From Spirochaeta isovalerica (GTDB lineage Bacteria > Spirochaetota > Spirochaetia > DSM-2461): a DNA stretch of 64,000 nt. The stretch covers positions 1 to 64,000 of the forward strand of contig NZ_JACHGJ010000003.1 of assembly GCF_014207565.1 (NCBI RefSeq), written 5' to 3'. The position numbers and the translations under genes are program-made. Below, piece by piece: positions 27,336-35,272 of the stretch. Position 1 is the stretch's first letter; the number at the start of each line of letters is the position of its first letter. Under the pieces are notes generated by a model, which was not told where the DNA came from, made no database searches, and saw only the letters and a list, made by a program, of their open reading frames with translations.

Positions 27336-27992
27336 CTACCAGTTGTAGTCCGGCATATTCCAGTCTTTGATGATTTTCTTCTGGTTCCCTTTGTACCATT
27401 CGAAATTTTCCGCATACTTGTTGGCGTTCTCACCTTTGCCGTCTTTAATGAGCTTTTTCAGCTCGTTGATTCCGGCGAGGAGAGCTTCGGGTCTGGGCAT
27501 GCATCCGGCGATGTAGACATCCACCGGTATATAGTGGTCCAGTCTGTTTATCGTGTTGTAGCTGTCCCAGTACATGCCGCCGTTGACTGTGCAGCTTCCC
27601 AGTCCCAGAACGAACTTGGGGCCCTGCATCTGCTCGTAGGAGCGGACGATTCTCTTCATGGTTTTGACCGAGGCGTAACCTCCGATGATGAAGAGGCCGG
27701 CCTGGCGCGGCGTCGGCCTGGGCTGAACGCCATACTGATACATGTCGTAGCGGCTGGTCATAAGAGGGCGGAGCTCGATGGCTCCGCAGCCCGTACCGAA
27801 GCCGAGAATCCAGAGGGATTCGGATCGGGCCCAGTTGAGAAATTTCTCCCAGATGCCCCGGTAGGGGGCGTCGACCTGAGGCGCGGCGTCGCAGAACAGG
27901 GCTTTTTCCTCGTCGGGAAGACCGGCGTTGAGGAGCCTGCCCTGGTCGTTGAAGAGCTGCATCTGGTCCATATCATTCATATTGTCACTCAC
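27336..27992 (-). CDS. mbxJ: NuoB/MbxJ-like small subunit with only three cluster cysteines visible
   Basis: A 218-residue NuoB-family subunit that should hold the proximal N2-type [4Fe-4S] cluster. The three conserved segments are GTGCGAIELRP (C69), GLGSCTVNGGMYWDSYN (C134) and IAGCMPRPEALL (C164). NuoB has adjacent Cys-Cys and hydrogenases a CxxC in the first segment; here only C69 remains and Gly follows. The fourth ligand may come from elsewhere, for example C34 in the N-terminal extension, or the cluster may be altered. The start is GTG at 27992 with AAGGAG six bases upstream, after the NuoH-like gene. Confidence 0.88.
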   Translation of the reverse strand: MSDNMNDMDQMQLFNDQGRLLNAGLPDEEKALFCDAAPQVDAPYRGIWEKFLNWARSESLWILGFGTGCGAIELRPLMTSRYDMYQYGVQPRPTPRQAGLFIIGGYASVKTMKRIVRSYEQMQGPKFVLGLGSCTVNGGMYWDSYNTINRLDHYIPVDVYIAGCMPRPEALLAGINELKKLIKDGKGENANKYAENFEWYKGNQKKIIKDWNMPDYNW

Positions 27993-28002
27993 ATCAAACT
28001 CC

Positions 28003-28935
28003 TTAAATCATCTGCTGGATCACAGCTATCAGTCCCAGCAGAGTGGGGACTCCCAGAAAGAACCGGATGGACTGTTCGGTCCGGAACCGGGGGAATGACA
28101 CACCGACAAAGACCACGTAGAGGTAGATGAGGAAGGTCTTCATGATCATGATTCCCAGGGCGATGAATATATTGGGATGGGCCGCTCCGCCGAAAAAGAG
28201 GTTCATAAAGAGAACCATTTTCGCGCCGTTGAAGATGGCCCGGTTTGTCTGCAGCATCCCCAGGAATGAGGAATGCATTTCCGTCGGCGGCCCGATGGGA
28301 ATTTCCTGCGGCGCGATGACGATCGAGAAGGGATTGTTCATGGACATTCCCAGGAAGGCCAGCATGCCGGCGGCCATGGCGAAGGGGTTGGTAAAGGCCA
28401 CCCAGTTCTGCCATCCTCCCTGCTGGGCCGCGACGATCTCCGTAATGGAGAAGCTGCCGTACTGGGCGGCGACGGCGATAACCGCCAGCGAGAAGGGAAG
28501 TTCGAAAGCCGTCATCTGGGCCAGACCCCTGGCGACCCCGATGGGGCTGTAGGGGTGTCCGCTTTCTCCGGCTCCCAGTGCCATTCCCAGCTGTCCGAAG
28601 AATATAAAATACATGACGAGCAGCACATCGCCGGAAAAGCTGAAGTTGGCGAAAATTTTCGATCCGAAGATGACGGGGATGAAGAAATAGGTTCCCAGAC
28701 CGCCGGCCAGCCGGAAGACCGGGCCGAGGTAGAACATGATCCCGTGGGTGACTCCGCTTCTCCGGGCGTTGTTTTTTATTATATCGATATAGGGCTGCCA
28801 GACCGGCTGGCCTATACGTCCCTGTACCTTGGCCCTTACCCTTGCCATCGTTCCCAGAAGAAGAAGGGAATAATTGAGTATCACGAAGAAGGATATGAGG
28901 GTGTACAGGGCTTTGGTTAAAATTGATGTTAACAT
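28003..28935 (-). CDS. mbxM: NuoH/MbxM-like membrane subunit
   Basis: A 310-residue membrane protein with about eight helices. It links the peripheral arm to the ion-pumping arm in complex I-like enzymes. Family marks are RVRAKVQGRIGQPVWQPYID near the start, AFELPFSLAV with the conserved Glu in the middle, and the late VSFPRFRTEQSIRFF loop, corresponding to the NuoH P-R-x-R segment at the quinone channel. It begins at the stop of the antiporter fusion and is followed after 10 bases by the NuoB-like gene. Confidence 0.93.
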   Translation of the reverse strand: MLTSILTKALYTLISFFVILNYSLLLLGTMARVRAKVQGRIGQPVWQPYIDIIKNNARRSGVTHGIMFYLGPVFRLAGGLGTYFFIPVIFGSKIFANFSFSGDVLLVMYFIFFGQLGMALGAGESGHPYSPIGVARGLAQMTAFELPFSLAVIAVAAQYGSFSITEIVAAQQGGWQNWVAFTNPFAMAAGMLAFLGMSMNNPFSIVIAPQEIPIGPPTEMHSSFLGMLQTNRAIFNGAKMVLFMNLFFGGAAHPNIFIALGIMIMKTFLIYLYVVFVGVSFPRFRTEQSIRFFLGVPTLLGLIAVIQQMI

Positions 28936-31900
28936 CAGAATGTCCCTCCTGCCAGAAGATGGAATAGTATGACGAAGATGATTATGTGAAAGGCGTAGGT
29001 CTGGGCGTTGCCCGAATAAATCCTGCGCACCAGTCCGCCGAATGCGTCTGTCGACTTCCTTATCATGGTCCAGAACCTCTCGGCCCGCACTTCGACCAGG
29101 AAGCCGAGAGCCTTCTGATAGTGGGAGAAGAAGTTATAGGCATAATGTGTCGTTTCCGGTTTGTAGGGCCGTTCGGCGGCGAAAACGATGTTGAACTGTT
29201 TCACTTTCTGGATTCTGCTGTTCACGATCATCAGCCAGGCCAGGGGAATCAGAAAAACTCCCATGGTGACGTACATGACTGCCGAGCCGTTCCAGTAGCC
29301 CAGGGACGACAGAACCGTGGAGCCCTGCCATGCCACGCCTTCCGCCGCTGCGGGATAAACCATTTCGACAGCGGCCTGGAGCGGTTTGATCAGCAGAGAG
29401 GGGAACATGGAGAATCCCATAATGGCCATCATGAAAATCGCCTGGGGGATTAGGCCCCAGATCGGCGCTTCCTTGATGTTCTCAAACATGCCGGTTTTAG
29501 GCTGCCCCAGGAAAATCGTGTGGATCAGCCGGAACAGATAGAGGAAGGCGACGCCCGATGAGAACATGGCCAGTCCCGCGTGGAGATACCAGCCCTTCTC
29601 CATAAGCGAAGAGTAAAGCAGCCACTTGCCGCCGAATCCCGTCAGCGGCGGCACGCCGGAAAGGGCGATAATCGCCAGAAGCACGGAGATAAAGCTGATG
29701 GGCATCTTCTTTATCAATCCTCCCATCTGATACATGAGCCGGGTTCCCGTCCTCATGATAACGCCGGCTATGGCCATGAAGAGGAGCCCTTTGAACAGGA
29801 GATGGGTCACCGCCAGATAGAGAGCTGTCACCCAGCCCAGATGGGACTGGATGCTGAAGGCCAGTATCATATAGCCGATCTGCCCCATGGAAGAATAGGC
29901 CAGAGTGTATTTGATATCCTCCTGGAAGAGAGCCATCATAGCTCCGGCGAGGGCGGTAACGACGCCGATCCATCCCAGAATGGCGTTGATGTCGATCGAG
30001 GCGAGAAAGGCATTGCCCGCGCCGGGAAAGAATGTCTGTCCGTAGATTCCCGCCGTAATAAAGAGAACGAAAAGTCCCGCTTTGCTGAGAACCGAACTGA
30101 GAAAGGTCGAAACTTCATCCTCCGCTTCCGCATAAGCGCCGGGAAGCCAGATATGAAACCCGATCGCGCCCATTTTGATCAGAAGGCCTATAGCGAAAAT
30201 CAGTCCTGTAAGCGGACCTCTGAATCCGTCGGCCAGCGCGTACATGATCATAAAAGCTCCGGCGAGGGAAAACATGATGTAACGGAGAGAAGCCCTTGAG
30301 GCCTGTCGTCCCCGGATAACCAGAAAGAAGGAGGAGACAGTCATCATTTCCCAGGAAAAGAAGAATCCGAGGGAGCTCTTGAAAACCAGGAGGTTCCCCA
30401 GCGAGAGGATCATCATCACCAGAAAGGGGAGAAGCCCCGGTCTCTTATCTCTTTTATTGAAGAGCAGGAAGAGCTGGACCAGTGAACCGGCAATGAAAAC
30501 AGCGCCGAATATAAGCGTCATGTTGTTCAGATCGCCGTAGATGAGATAAGCGTATCCGCCGAGACCCGCCATGGCCAGAATATTTTTCACGGCGAAAGGC
30601 AGAGCTATAAGATCAAAAAGGGCATAGAGGGCCAGTGCCGCGAGGGGCAGGAGAAGCCGTTCCTGACCGTCTGACAGGCTGAAGAAAGCCCAGACCAGTC
30701 CGAGCGATGTCAGAATGATGATGCTGAGAACCGGAGCAAGAATCTGCCAGGCCGGTTTTATGGTCAGGCTGGCCGGTGCGGGAGCCGCTTCCGGTGCAAA
30801 ATCTTCCGGAACCTGAGGAGCGATAACGTCTCCGGCATCCTCACCGTGAGCCTGGGTTCTGATAAACCAGCGGAAGAGGTAATACACTTCCAGGAGAGAA
30901 CCGATCAGAATGACGGCGATTCCGCCGATGTTTCCGGCGGCGCCGAAAGAGGTTATGACAGCCCATTTCGCCCAGAATCCCGGGAAGGGGGGCAGAGCCG
31001 TCAGGGCGAGAACGGCCATTCCTGCCGGAATGAGCCAGCCCCTGTTGCCGCGGTAGTCCCCTTCTTTCGATGATTTGTGAAGTGCGTCTTTTTTGAGGAA
31101 TTCCGTCAGCCAGAAAAGAGCGCTTTTTGCCAGAGCGTGATTGATCAGCAGAGCCAGCGCAATCACTTCAATTGTATCCAGGCGGAGCATCGATGCGATA
31201 ATCGATAATCCCCTTTCTTCCGAAAAGCCTGCCGATGGGCTCAGCAGAACGAAAAGAATGAGACCGGTCTGGGCAAGCGATGAATAGCCGAGCATTCTGC
31301 GGCCGCTGGACTGCCGGATGCCCGCCAGATTGGCAAGGAAAAAGGTCAGGCCGGCGATTATAAGGGCTGCATAGACAATTCCGCCGCCGAAAGCCTGAAG
31401 CAGAGGCTTTAATTTCATAAAAACCAGAATGAGCGCTGTCGTGTTCATGGCGCTTATGACGGCTCCCGTTCCCGGATCGGCTGATTCGTACACATCGAGA
31501 GCCCAGCCGTTAGCGGGAAAGGGTTTCAGTTCTATGAGAATCCCGATCGTCAGGAGCAGGAGCGGCAGGTAGAGGTTTGCCTGTCCGCCCTGTGCCACAA
31601 TGACATCGAGATTGAGCTGTCCCGTTTCTCTGTAGAGGAAGGCCACGCCTATAAGGTAGAACGCCGAGGAGAGCCCTCCGGCGATCATGTACTTGAATCC
31701 CCCCTCGAATCGCCGTTCATCGCGGCCGGACACGAGAAGCCCGTAGAGGGAAATGGATGTTATTTCCATAAAAACGAAGAGGTTGAAGAGGTCTCTTGTC
31801 ATCACCAGCCCGCTCAAACCCAGAATGAGAGCGAAGTAGAGGGACAATTCTTTCCCCTGCCAGACCGCTTTCTTTACGAAGATCTGAAAGGCTCCGCTGA

Positions 31901-32171
31901 GTAAAGCGACAAGATAAATCACGGCCAGACCCGTCGCCTCCATCATGGAAACCGACAGGTTGATGGATACGGGCGCTTTGAACCCGGCTGTCTGACTGAT
32001 AATGGCTCCTGTCTGGAGGATCTGGGCGATCCAGGAGAGACTGGCTGCGAAAAAGCCCGCCAGAACGAGAAGGCTCAGTGTTTTTATCAGACCCTTTCCC
32101 GCCTTTTCCAGCACGGGGAGAAGGAAGGCCATAGCCAGAGCCGCTGCAATTATAACAATAGGTGTCACCAT
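28935..32171 (-). CDS. fused double antiporter subunit (MrpD/MbxH + MbxH' in one chain)
   Basis: A 1,078-residue membrane protein containing two complete NuoN/MrpD-type antiporter modules. Module 1 (about 1-440) has the channel Glu at E136 (FVFMEITSIS) and Lys at K216 (IELKPFPANGW). A Pro/Ala-rich linker lies at about 441-468. Module 2 (about 470-1000) has E608 (FSWEMM), K666 (IKMGAIGFHIWLPGAYAEAEDEVS) and H790/K794 (THLLFKGLLF). A C-terminal amphipathic extension and one final helix close the chain. In archaeal MBX these are two separate genes, H and H'. The gene overlaps both neighbours by a few bases. Confidence 0.9.
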   Translation of the reverse strand: MVTPIVIIAAALAMAFLLPVLEKAGKGLIKTLSLLVLAGFFAASLSWIAQILQTGAIISQTAGFKAPVSINLSVSMMEATGLAVIYLVALLSGAFQIFVKKAVWQGKELSLYFALILGLSGLVMTRDLFNLFVFMEITSISLYGLLVSGRDERRFEGGFKYMIAGGLSSAFYLIGVAFLYRETGQLNLDVIVAQGGQANLYLPLLLLTIGILIELKPFPANGWALDVYESADPGTGAVISAMNTTALILVFMKLKPLLQAFGGGIVYAALIIAGLTFFLANLAGIRQSSGRRMLGYSSLAQTGLILFVLLSPSAGFSEERGLSIIASMLRLDTIEVIALALLINHALAKSALFWLTEFLKKDALHKSSKEGDYRGNRGWLIPAGMAVLALTALPPFPGFWAKWAVITSFGAAGNIGGIAVILIGSLLEVYYLFRWFIRTQAHGEDAGDVIAPQVPEDFAPEAAPAPASLTIKPAWQILAPVLSIIILTSLGLVWAFFSLSDGQERLLLPLAALALYALFDLIALPFAVKNILAMAGLGGYAYLIYGDLNNMTLIFGAVFIAGSLVQLFLLFNKRDKRPGLLPFLVMMILSLGNLLVFKSSLGFFFSWEMMTVSSFFLVIRGRQASRASLRYIMFSLAGAFMIMYALADGFRGPLTGLIFAIGLLIKMGAIGFHIWLPGAYAEAEDEVSTFLSSVLSKAGLFVLFITAGIYGQTFFPGAGNAFLASIDINAILGWIGVVTALAGAMMALFQEDIKYTLAYSSMGQIGYMILAFSIQSHLGWVTALYLAVTHLLFKGLLFMAIAGVIMRTGTRLMYQMGGLIKKMPISFISVLLAIIALSGVPPLTGFGGKWLLYSSLMEKGWYLHAGLAMFSSGVAFLYLFRLIHTIFLGQPKTGMFENIKEAPIWGLIPQAIFMMAIMGFSMFPSLLIKPLQAAVEMVYPAAAEGVAWQGSTVLSSLGYWNGSAVMYVTMGVFLIPLAWLMIVNSRIQKVKQFNIVFAAERPYKPETTHYAYNFFSHYQKALGFLVEVRAERFWTMIRKSTDAFGGLVRRIYSGNAQTYAFHIIIFVILFHLLAGGTF

Positions 32172-32521
32172 TTCAACTCCTTGTGCTCATCGGCATTCAT
32201 GGTCGGATTATTCTGAACCATCCGCACAGCGAAACTGAGCATCAGCGCTGTAACGGCCAGGCCGATAACGATGGCCGTCAGAACCAGAGCCGAAGGGACG
32301 GGGTCGACCGCATTCATTAAAGCCTCTCCCTTCGAAAGAGCTTCATCGAGGATCGGAGCCGTTCCGCCCTTGCGGTAGCCGATCGCCACCAGAAGGATGT
32401 GTATTCCCGTGTCCAGGATGGAAAATCCTATGATCATGCGGATCAGATGTCTCCGCGAGAGGATTCCCCACAGGCCGATCGCCATGACGACGAAAGCCAG
32501 AATGTAGAGTAATTGCGTCAC
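32165..32521 (-). CDS. mbxG: MrpC/MnhC (NuoK-like) antiporter subunit
   Basis: A 118-residue, three-helix membrane subunit of the MrpC/NuoK family. The opening ILAFVVMAIGLWGILSRRHLIRMIIGFSILDTGIHI matches the family's first two helices, and SALVLTAIVIGLAVTALMLSFAVRM its third, ending in a short hydrophilic tail. In Mrp and MBX complexes it packs next to the large antiporter subunit. It overlaps the upstream gene by 4 bases (ATGA-type) and the downstream fusion by 7. Confidence 0.93.
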   Translation of the reverse strand: MTQLLYILAFVVMAIGLWGILSRRHLIRMIIGFSILDTGIHILLVAIGYRKGGTAPILDEALSKGEALMNAVDPVPSALVLTAIVIGLAVTALMLSFAVRMVQNNPTMNADEHKELKW

Positions 32522-33219
32522 TTTTCACCTCCTTTGGAGATCATGGCATTCAGTACGGCGCTGAGCTCCGAGCCGACTTTTATTCCCACGAGGGAATAGA
32601 TGACCGGTATGGCGCCGGCGGAAAATATCCCGCTCCATTCGCCCCTGGGAAGGAACCGGGGATCGAGAAATCCCGCTGCCAGATAAAGGCCCAGAAGACC
32701 GATCGCCACATAGGACGCTCCGGCAAGAGCTTCGAGGAGCGAGGTCATGAGGTGGGAAACACCCGGAATGACGCCGCTGAGAAGAAGAAGGAGGGCGGCC
32801 GAAGCGATAACGACGCCTCCCTGAAATCCTCCGCCCGGACTCAGGTGCCCATGAGTGAAAATATAGATCCCGAATATGAAGAGTATGGGGAAAAGCAGGG
32901 AAGCGCCGCTTGCGAGCAGTTCGCTGGGGCCCTGGGTCTTTTCCCTCTCTTTTTCATCCATCTTCAGCCCTTTGAAGGCCAGCATGATTCCCGCCGCGGC
33001 TGCGAAGAGAACCGTCACTTCTCCCAGCGTATCCAGGCCCCGGTAGGTCACGACGACCGAAGTGACCAGATTGGGCGAGTTCAGGTCATCGGCGCCGGAG
33101 GAGAGATAGTATTCCGCCAGAGAGGAAACATGAGTCTGTTCTCCCAGGCCTTCCAGGAGGGGAAGCAATATAAGCGCCAGAAGAACCATGGAAACGATAA
33201 GAAGGATTCTTTTAAGCAT
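32518..33219 (-). CDS. mbxF: MnhB-domain antiporter subunit with N-terminal MbhE-like part (MbxF type)
   Basis: A 233-residue subunit equal to MbhE plus MbhF joined. The first about 95 residues have an anchoring helix and SPNLVTSVVVTYRGLDTLGEVTVLF, the end of the MrpA C-terminal region. The rest is the MnhB/MrpB domain with PILFIFGIYIFTHGHLSPGGGFQGGVV and later VAIGLLGL. The HGHLSPGGGFQGG motif is diagnostic. In archaeal MBX this same joined form is called F and no separate E gene exists. It overlaps both neighbours by 4-8 bases. Confidence 0.92.
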   Translation of the reverse strand: MLKRILLIVSMVLLALILLPLLEGLGEQTHVSSLAEYYLSSGADDLNSPNLVTSVVVTYRGLDTLGEVTVLFAAAAGIMLAFKGLKMDEKEREKTQGPSELLASGASLLFPILFIFGIYIFTHGHLSPGGGFQGGVVIASAALLLLLSGVIPGVSHLMTSLLEALAGASYVAIGLLGLYLAAGFLDPRFLPRGEWSGIFSAGAIPVIYSLVGIKVGSELSAVLNAMISKGGEK

Positions 33220-33481
33220 TTTTATCCTCCTTATCAGTCGAGGAAGCGGTAATGCGGCTTATCCGCCTCCAGGCGATCAGGAAAACGACTGTCGTCAGAG
33301 CCGAACCTATGGACGCTTCTGTCATGGCGACATCAGGCGCTCCCGCCAGTATATAGATGAGCGAGGCCACGAGGCTGACCGCTCCGCTGGCGATAATGGC
33401 TGAAAGTATTTTCCCCGTGTAGAGAGCGAAAACCGCCGAAACGGCGATGACGATACCCAAAACGGCTACGATGTAGATCAT
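33212..33481 (-). CDS. mbxD: MbhD-like (DUF4040) subunit
   Basis: An 89-residue subunit with three predicted helices. The motif SLVASLIYILAGAPDVAMTEASIGSALTTVVFL is the hallmark of the MbhD/DUF4040 domain, which in true Mrp antiporters is the part of MrpA just after the NuoL-like region. Its existence as a separate small gene is typical of Mbh and MBX operons. It overlaps the upstream MrpG-like gene by 4 bases and the downstream gene by 8. Confidence 0.92.
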   Translation of the reverse strand: MIYIVAVLGIVIAVSAVFALYTGKILSAIIASGAVSLVASLIYILAGAPDVAMTEASIGSALTTVVFLIAWRRISRITASSTDKEDKNA

Positions 33482-33819
33482 TCTTCATCCCTCCTTGCCT
33501 TCAGATCATCGCGGGACGATTGGCTCTTTCCCTTGACGAAAGGGTTCATCCCGATGAAATGGGCCGCCCGCGCCAGCGCGTGGGAGGAGAGGGGGTTTGT
33601 GAGAAACACGAAAATGATCAGAGCCGCCATTTTCAGTTCCCATCCGGGCTGATGCAAGGCGATCCCCGCGAAGATAAGGGCGCTTCCCAGCGTGGTGGCT
33701 TTCGTTCCGGCCTGCATCCTGTTGTAGGTGTCGGGCATTCTGATAAGTCCGATAGCGGCCAGGAGAAGAAAGAGCGATCCGATTATGGCGAGTATTCCGC
33801 CGATATATCCCAATATCAT
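33478..33819 (-). CDS. mbxC: MrpG/MnhG antiporter subunit
   Basis: A 113-residue subunit with three helices: YIGGILAIIGSLFLLLAAIGLIRMPDTYNRMQAGTKATTLG is the MnhG signature, and AALIIFVFLTNPLSSHALARAAH completes it. The extended hydrophilic C-terminus is normal for the family. It starts one base after the MrpF-like gene ends and overlaps the next gene by 4 bases. Confidence 0.94.
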   Translation of the reverse strand: MILGYIGGILAIIGSLFLLLAAIGLIRMPDTYNRMQAGTKATTLGSALIFAGIALHQPGWELKMAALIIFVFLTNPLSSHALARAAHFIGMNPFVKGKSQSSRDDLKARRDEE

Positions 33820-33820
33820 A

Positions 33821-34081
33821 TCAAAGCTCCTTTTCCAGATAGCGGGCCAGGGCTATGACCCCGAGAAAACTCAGGATTCCGTAAACCAGAGCCACATCGA
33901 GGTAGATGACCCTGCCGAAGCAGCAGGCGAACATGGCAATCCCCGAAAGGGAGATGATGGTCATGGCGTCCAGGGCGACGACGCGGTCCGTCGCATCGGG
34001 GCCGGCGAGCAGTCTGTAAAAAGAGAGAACCCCGGCTATGAGGACGATGATTCCGGCTGTGAGAAAAAGCTGATTAACCAA
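33821..34081 (-). CDS. mbxB: MrpF/MnhF antiporter subunit
   Basis: An 86-residue three-helix subunit. The segment FYRLLAGPDATDRVVALDAMTI is the family's central motif with its conserved Asp residues, and YLDVALVYGILSFLGVIALARYLEKEL is its last helix. It overlaps the MrpE-like gene by 8 bases and leaves one base before the MrpG-like gene. Confidence 0.94.
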   Translation of the reverse strand: MVNQLFLTAGIIVLIAGVLSFYRLLAGPDATDRVVALDAMTIISLSGIAMFACCFGRVIYLDVALVYGILSFLGVIALARYLEKEL

Positions 34082-34571
34082 AGATCACCTCCAGATATTT
34101 CTCGAAGCCCGAGACGATTTTCGATGTGCTTTCATCGACATCATGAGAGGCGACGTCGATCCAGTGAATGTAGAAGTCCTCCCCTTCGGCCTCAACGGTT
34201 ATGGTTCCGGGAGTCAGGGTTATGGCGTTGGCCAGAAACAGCCTGCCGAGGCGGCTTTTCAGTTTCGTTTTGACTCTGACGATACCGGGGTTGATGGGGA
34301 GAGAGGGCTTGAGAACCCTGAACGCCACATCCAGGTTTGAGAGGATTACCGCTTTTACAAAAACCAGTAAAAAAATAAGAGCGTAAATGATTTTGCGCGG
34401 GGCCAGGCTTATCTCTTCATATATCCGCAAACCCGGAAGAGGCAAAAGGGAGAGAAACAGGGCGATGCCCGCTCCCAATGCCAGATCGGCTGATGAAAAA
34501 GGATACATAACCAGAAGCCAGATAACCGTCAAAATGAGAAAAGTAGCAAGACGCATTCGAATCGTCTTCAT
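34074..34571 (-). CDS. mbxA: MrpE/MnhE antiporter subunit, first gene of the MBX-type operon
   Basis: A 165-residue subunit with N-terminal helices and a soluble C-terminal domain. The mark VAFRVLKPSLPINPGIVRVKT followed by LFLANAITLTPGTITVEAEGEDFYIHWID is diagnostic of MnhE. The start is ATG 34571 with the ideal ribosome binding site AAAGGAGGAG just before; a GTG at 34595 would include that site and is rejected. It opens a run of twelve same-strand genes to 23836, nearly all overlapping or separated by 10 bases or less. Confidence 0.93.
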   Translation of the reverse strand: MKTIRMRLATFLILTVIWLLVMYPFSSADLALGAGIALFLSLLPLPGLRIYEEISLAPRKIIYALIFLLVFVKAVILSNLDVAFRVLKPSLPINPGIVRVKTKLKSRLGRLFLANAITLTPGTITVEAEGEDFYIHWIDVASHDVDESTSKIVSGFEKYLEVIFG

Positions 34572-34619
34572 TGCTCCTCCTTTGAAGGACTTCACTTCGA
34601 TAAATTATTATTTTATTAA

Positions 34620-34648
34620 ATGTTAAATCGTTAAACTGTAGCTGTCAA
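34620..34648 (-). promoter_or_regulatory. sigma-70-type promoter of the MBX-type operon
   Basis: On the minus strand TTGACA (34648-34643, a perfect -35) is followed after exactly 17 bases by TAACAT (34625-34620, 4 of 6 to the -10 consensus). The predicted start is about 40 bases before the ATG at 34571. It is the only good promoter match seen ahead of the operon. Confidence 0.65.
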
Positions 34649-34683
34649 CAAAAAGAGAATTGGGGAGATGGGAGGAAGGATAT

Positions 34684-35205
34684 TCAGCGTGTGGCGGCGA
34701 CTCTGTAGAGAACGATCCGTTCTAGCAGGTCGAGAGGCAGCTCTTCGTCCCAGGGTAATTGAACCGCTCCCTTGGATGCTTTATAGGCCTTCAATTCCGG
34801 GGAGAATTCTTCGATTCCGGCGGGGGTGGGGTAGAAGCCGATGTGGTTTTTATTTCCGGCAAAATGAACGAGGTTCTCTCCCTGATGATAAGTCGGCATC
34901 CCGTAGGTCATTTTTTCCGTGGCCAGGGGTGCCGATTTTCTGATTATCTCTCTCAGCTGTTTCAGTTTGGCCCGGCGCTCTCCCGTGAACGTTTCCATAT
35001 AGGCATCGACTTCCGGGGAGGGCTCCACCTTGAAATAAGTCCCCATTTCCAGCAGTTTCTCCTCAATTTTCTTCATAACCGATGGCCCGAGGCCGTGGAG
35101 GGAGGCTATTTCATCAATGGTGAAATTTGTAAAATCGCTGAAGTCTTCTATTTTCAGAGACTCGAGAGCTCTGTGTGCCGGTGCGGGCATTTTCATATCG
35201 ATCAT
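34684..35205 (-). CDS. helix-hairpin-helix plus DUF1801 (YdhG-like) protein
   Basis: A 173-residue two-part protein. Residues about 10-50 look like a helix-hairpin-helix repeat (FTIDEIASLHGLGPSVMKKIEEKL). Residues about 60-173 are a DUF1801/YdhG domain: EVDAYMETFTGERRAKLKQLREIIRKSAP, then MTYGMPTYHQGENLVHFAGNKNHIGFYPTPAGI and the ending KGAVQLPWDEELPLDLLERIV. DUF1801 proteins include a proposed iron chaperone, but the role is not well established. It is transcribed from its own start upstream of the MBX-type operon on the same strand. Confidence 0.8.
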   Translation of the reverse strand: MIDMKMPAPAHRALESLKIEDFSDFTNFTIDEIASLHGLGPSVMKKIEEKLLEMGTYFKVEPSPEVDAYMETFTGERRAKLKQLREIIRKSAPLATEKMTYGMPTYHQGENLVHFAGNKNHIGFYPTPAGIEEFSPELKAYKASKGAVQLPWDEELPLDLLERIVLYRVAATR

Positions 35206-35272
35206 AAAGTCATTATAGGTTTACAACCGCAGTGTTGCCAAATTCTTCCGTTAGAAGTAGAATTCCACATCT

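Noticed and set aside
23836-34571. Membrane-bound NiFe hydrogenase (Mbh/Ech) or bona fide complex I
   Set aside because: The large subunit lacks the NiFe cysteine pairs, and the operon has no NuoE/F/G and has MBX-specific gene order with two antiporter modules.
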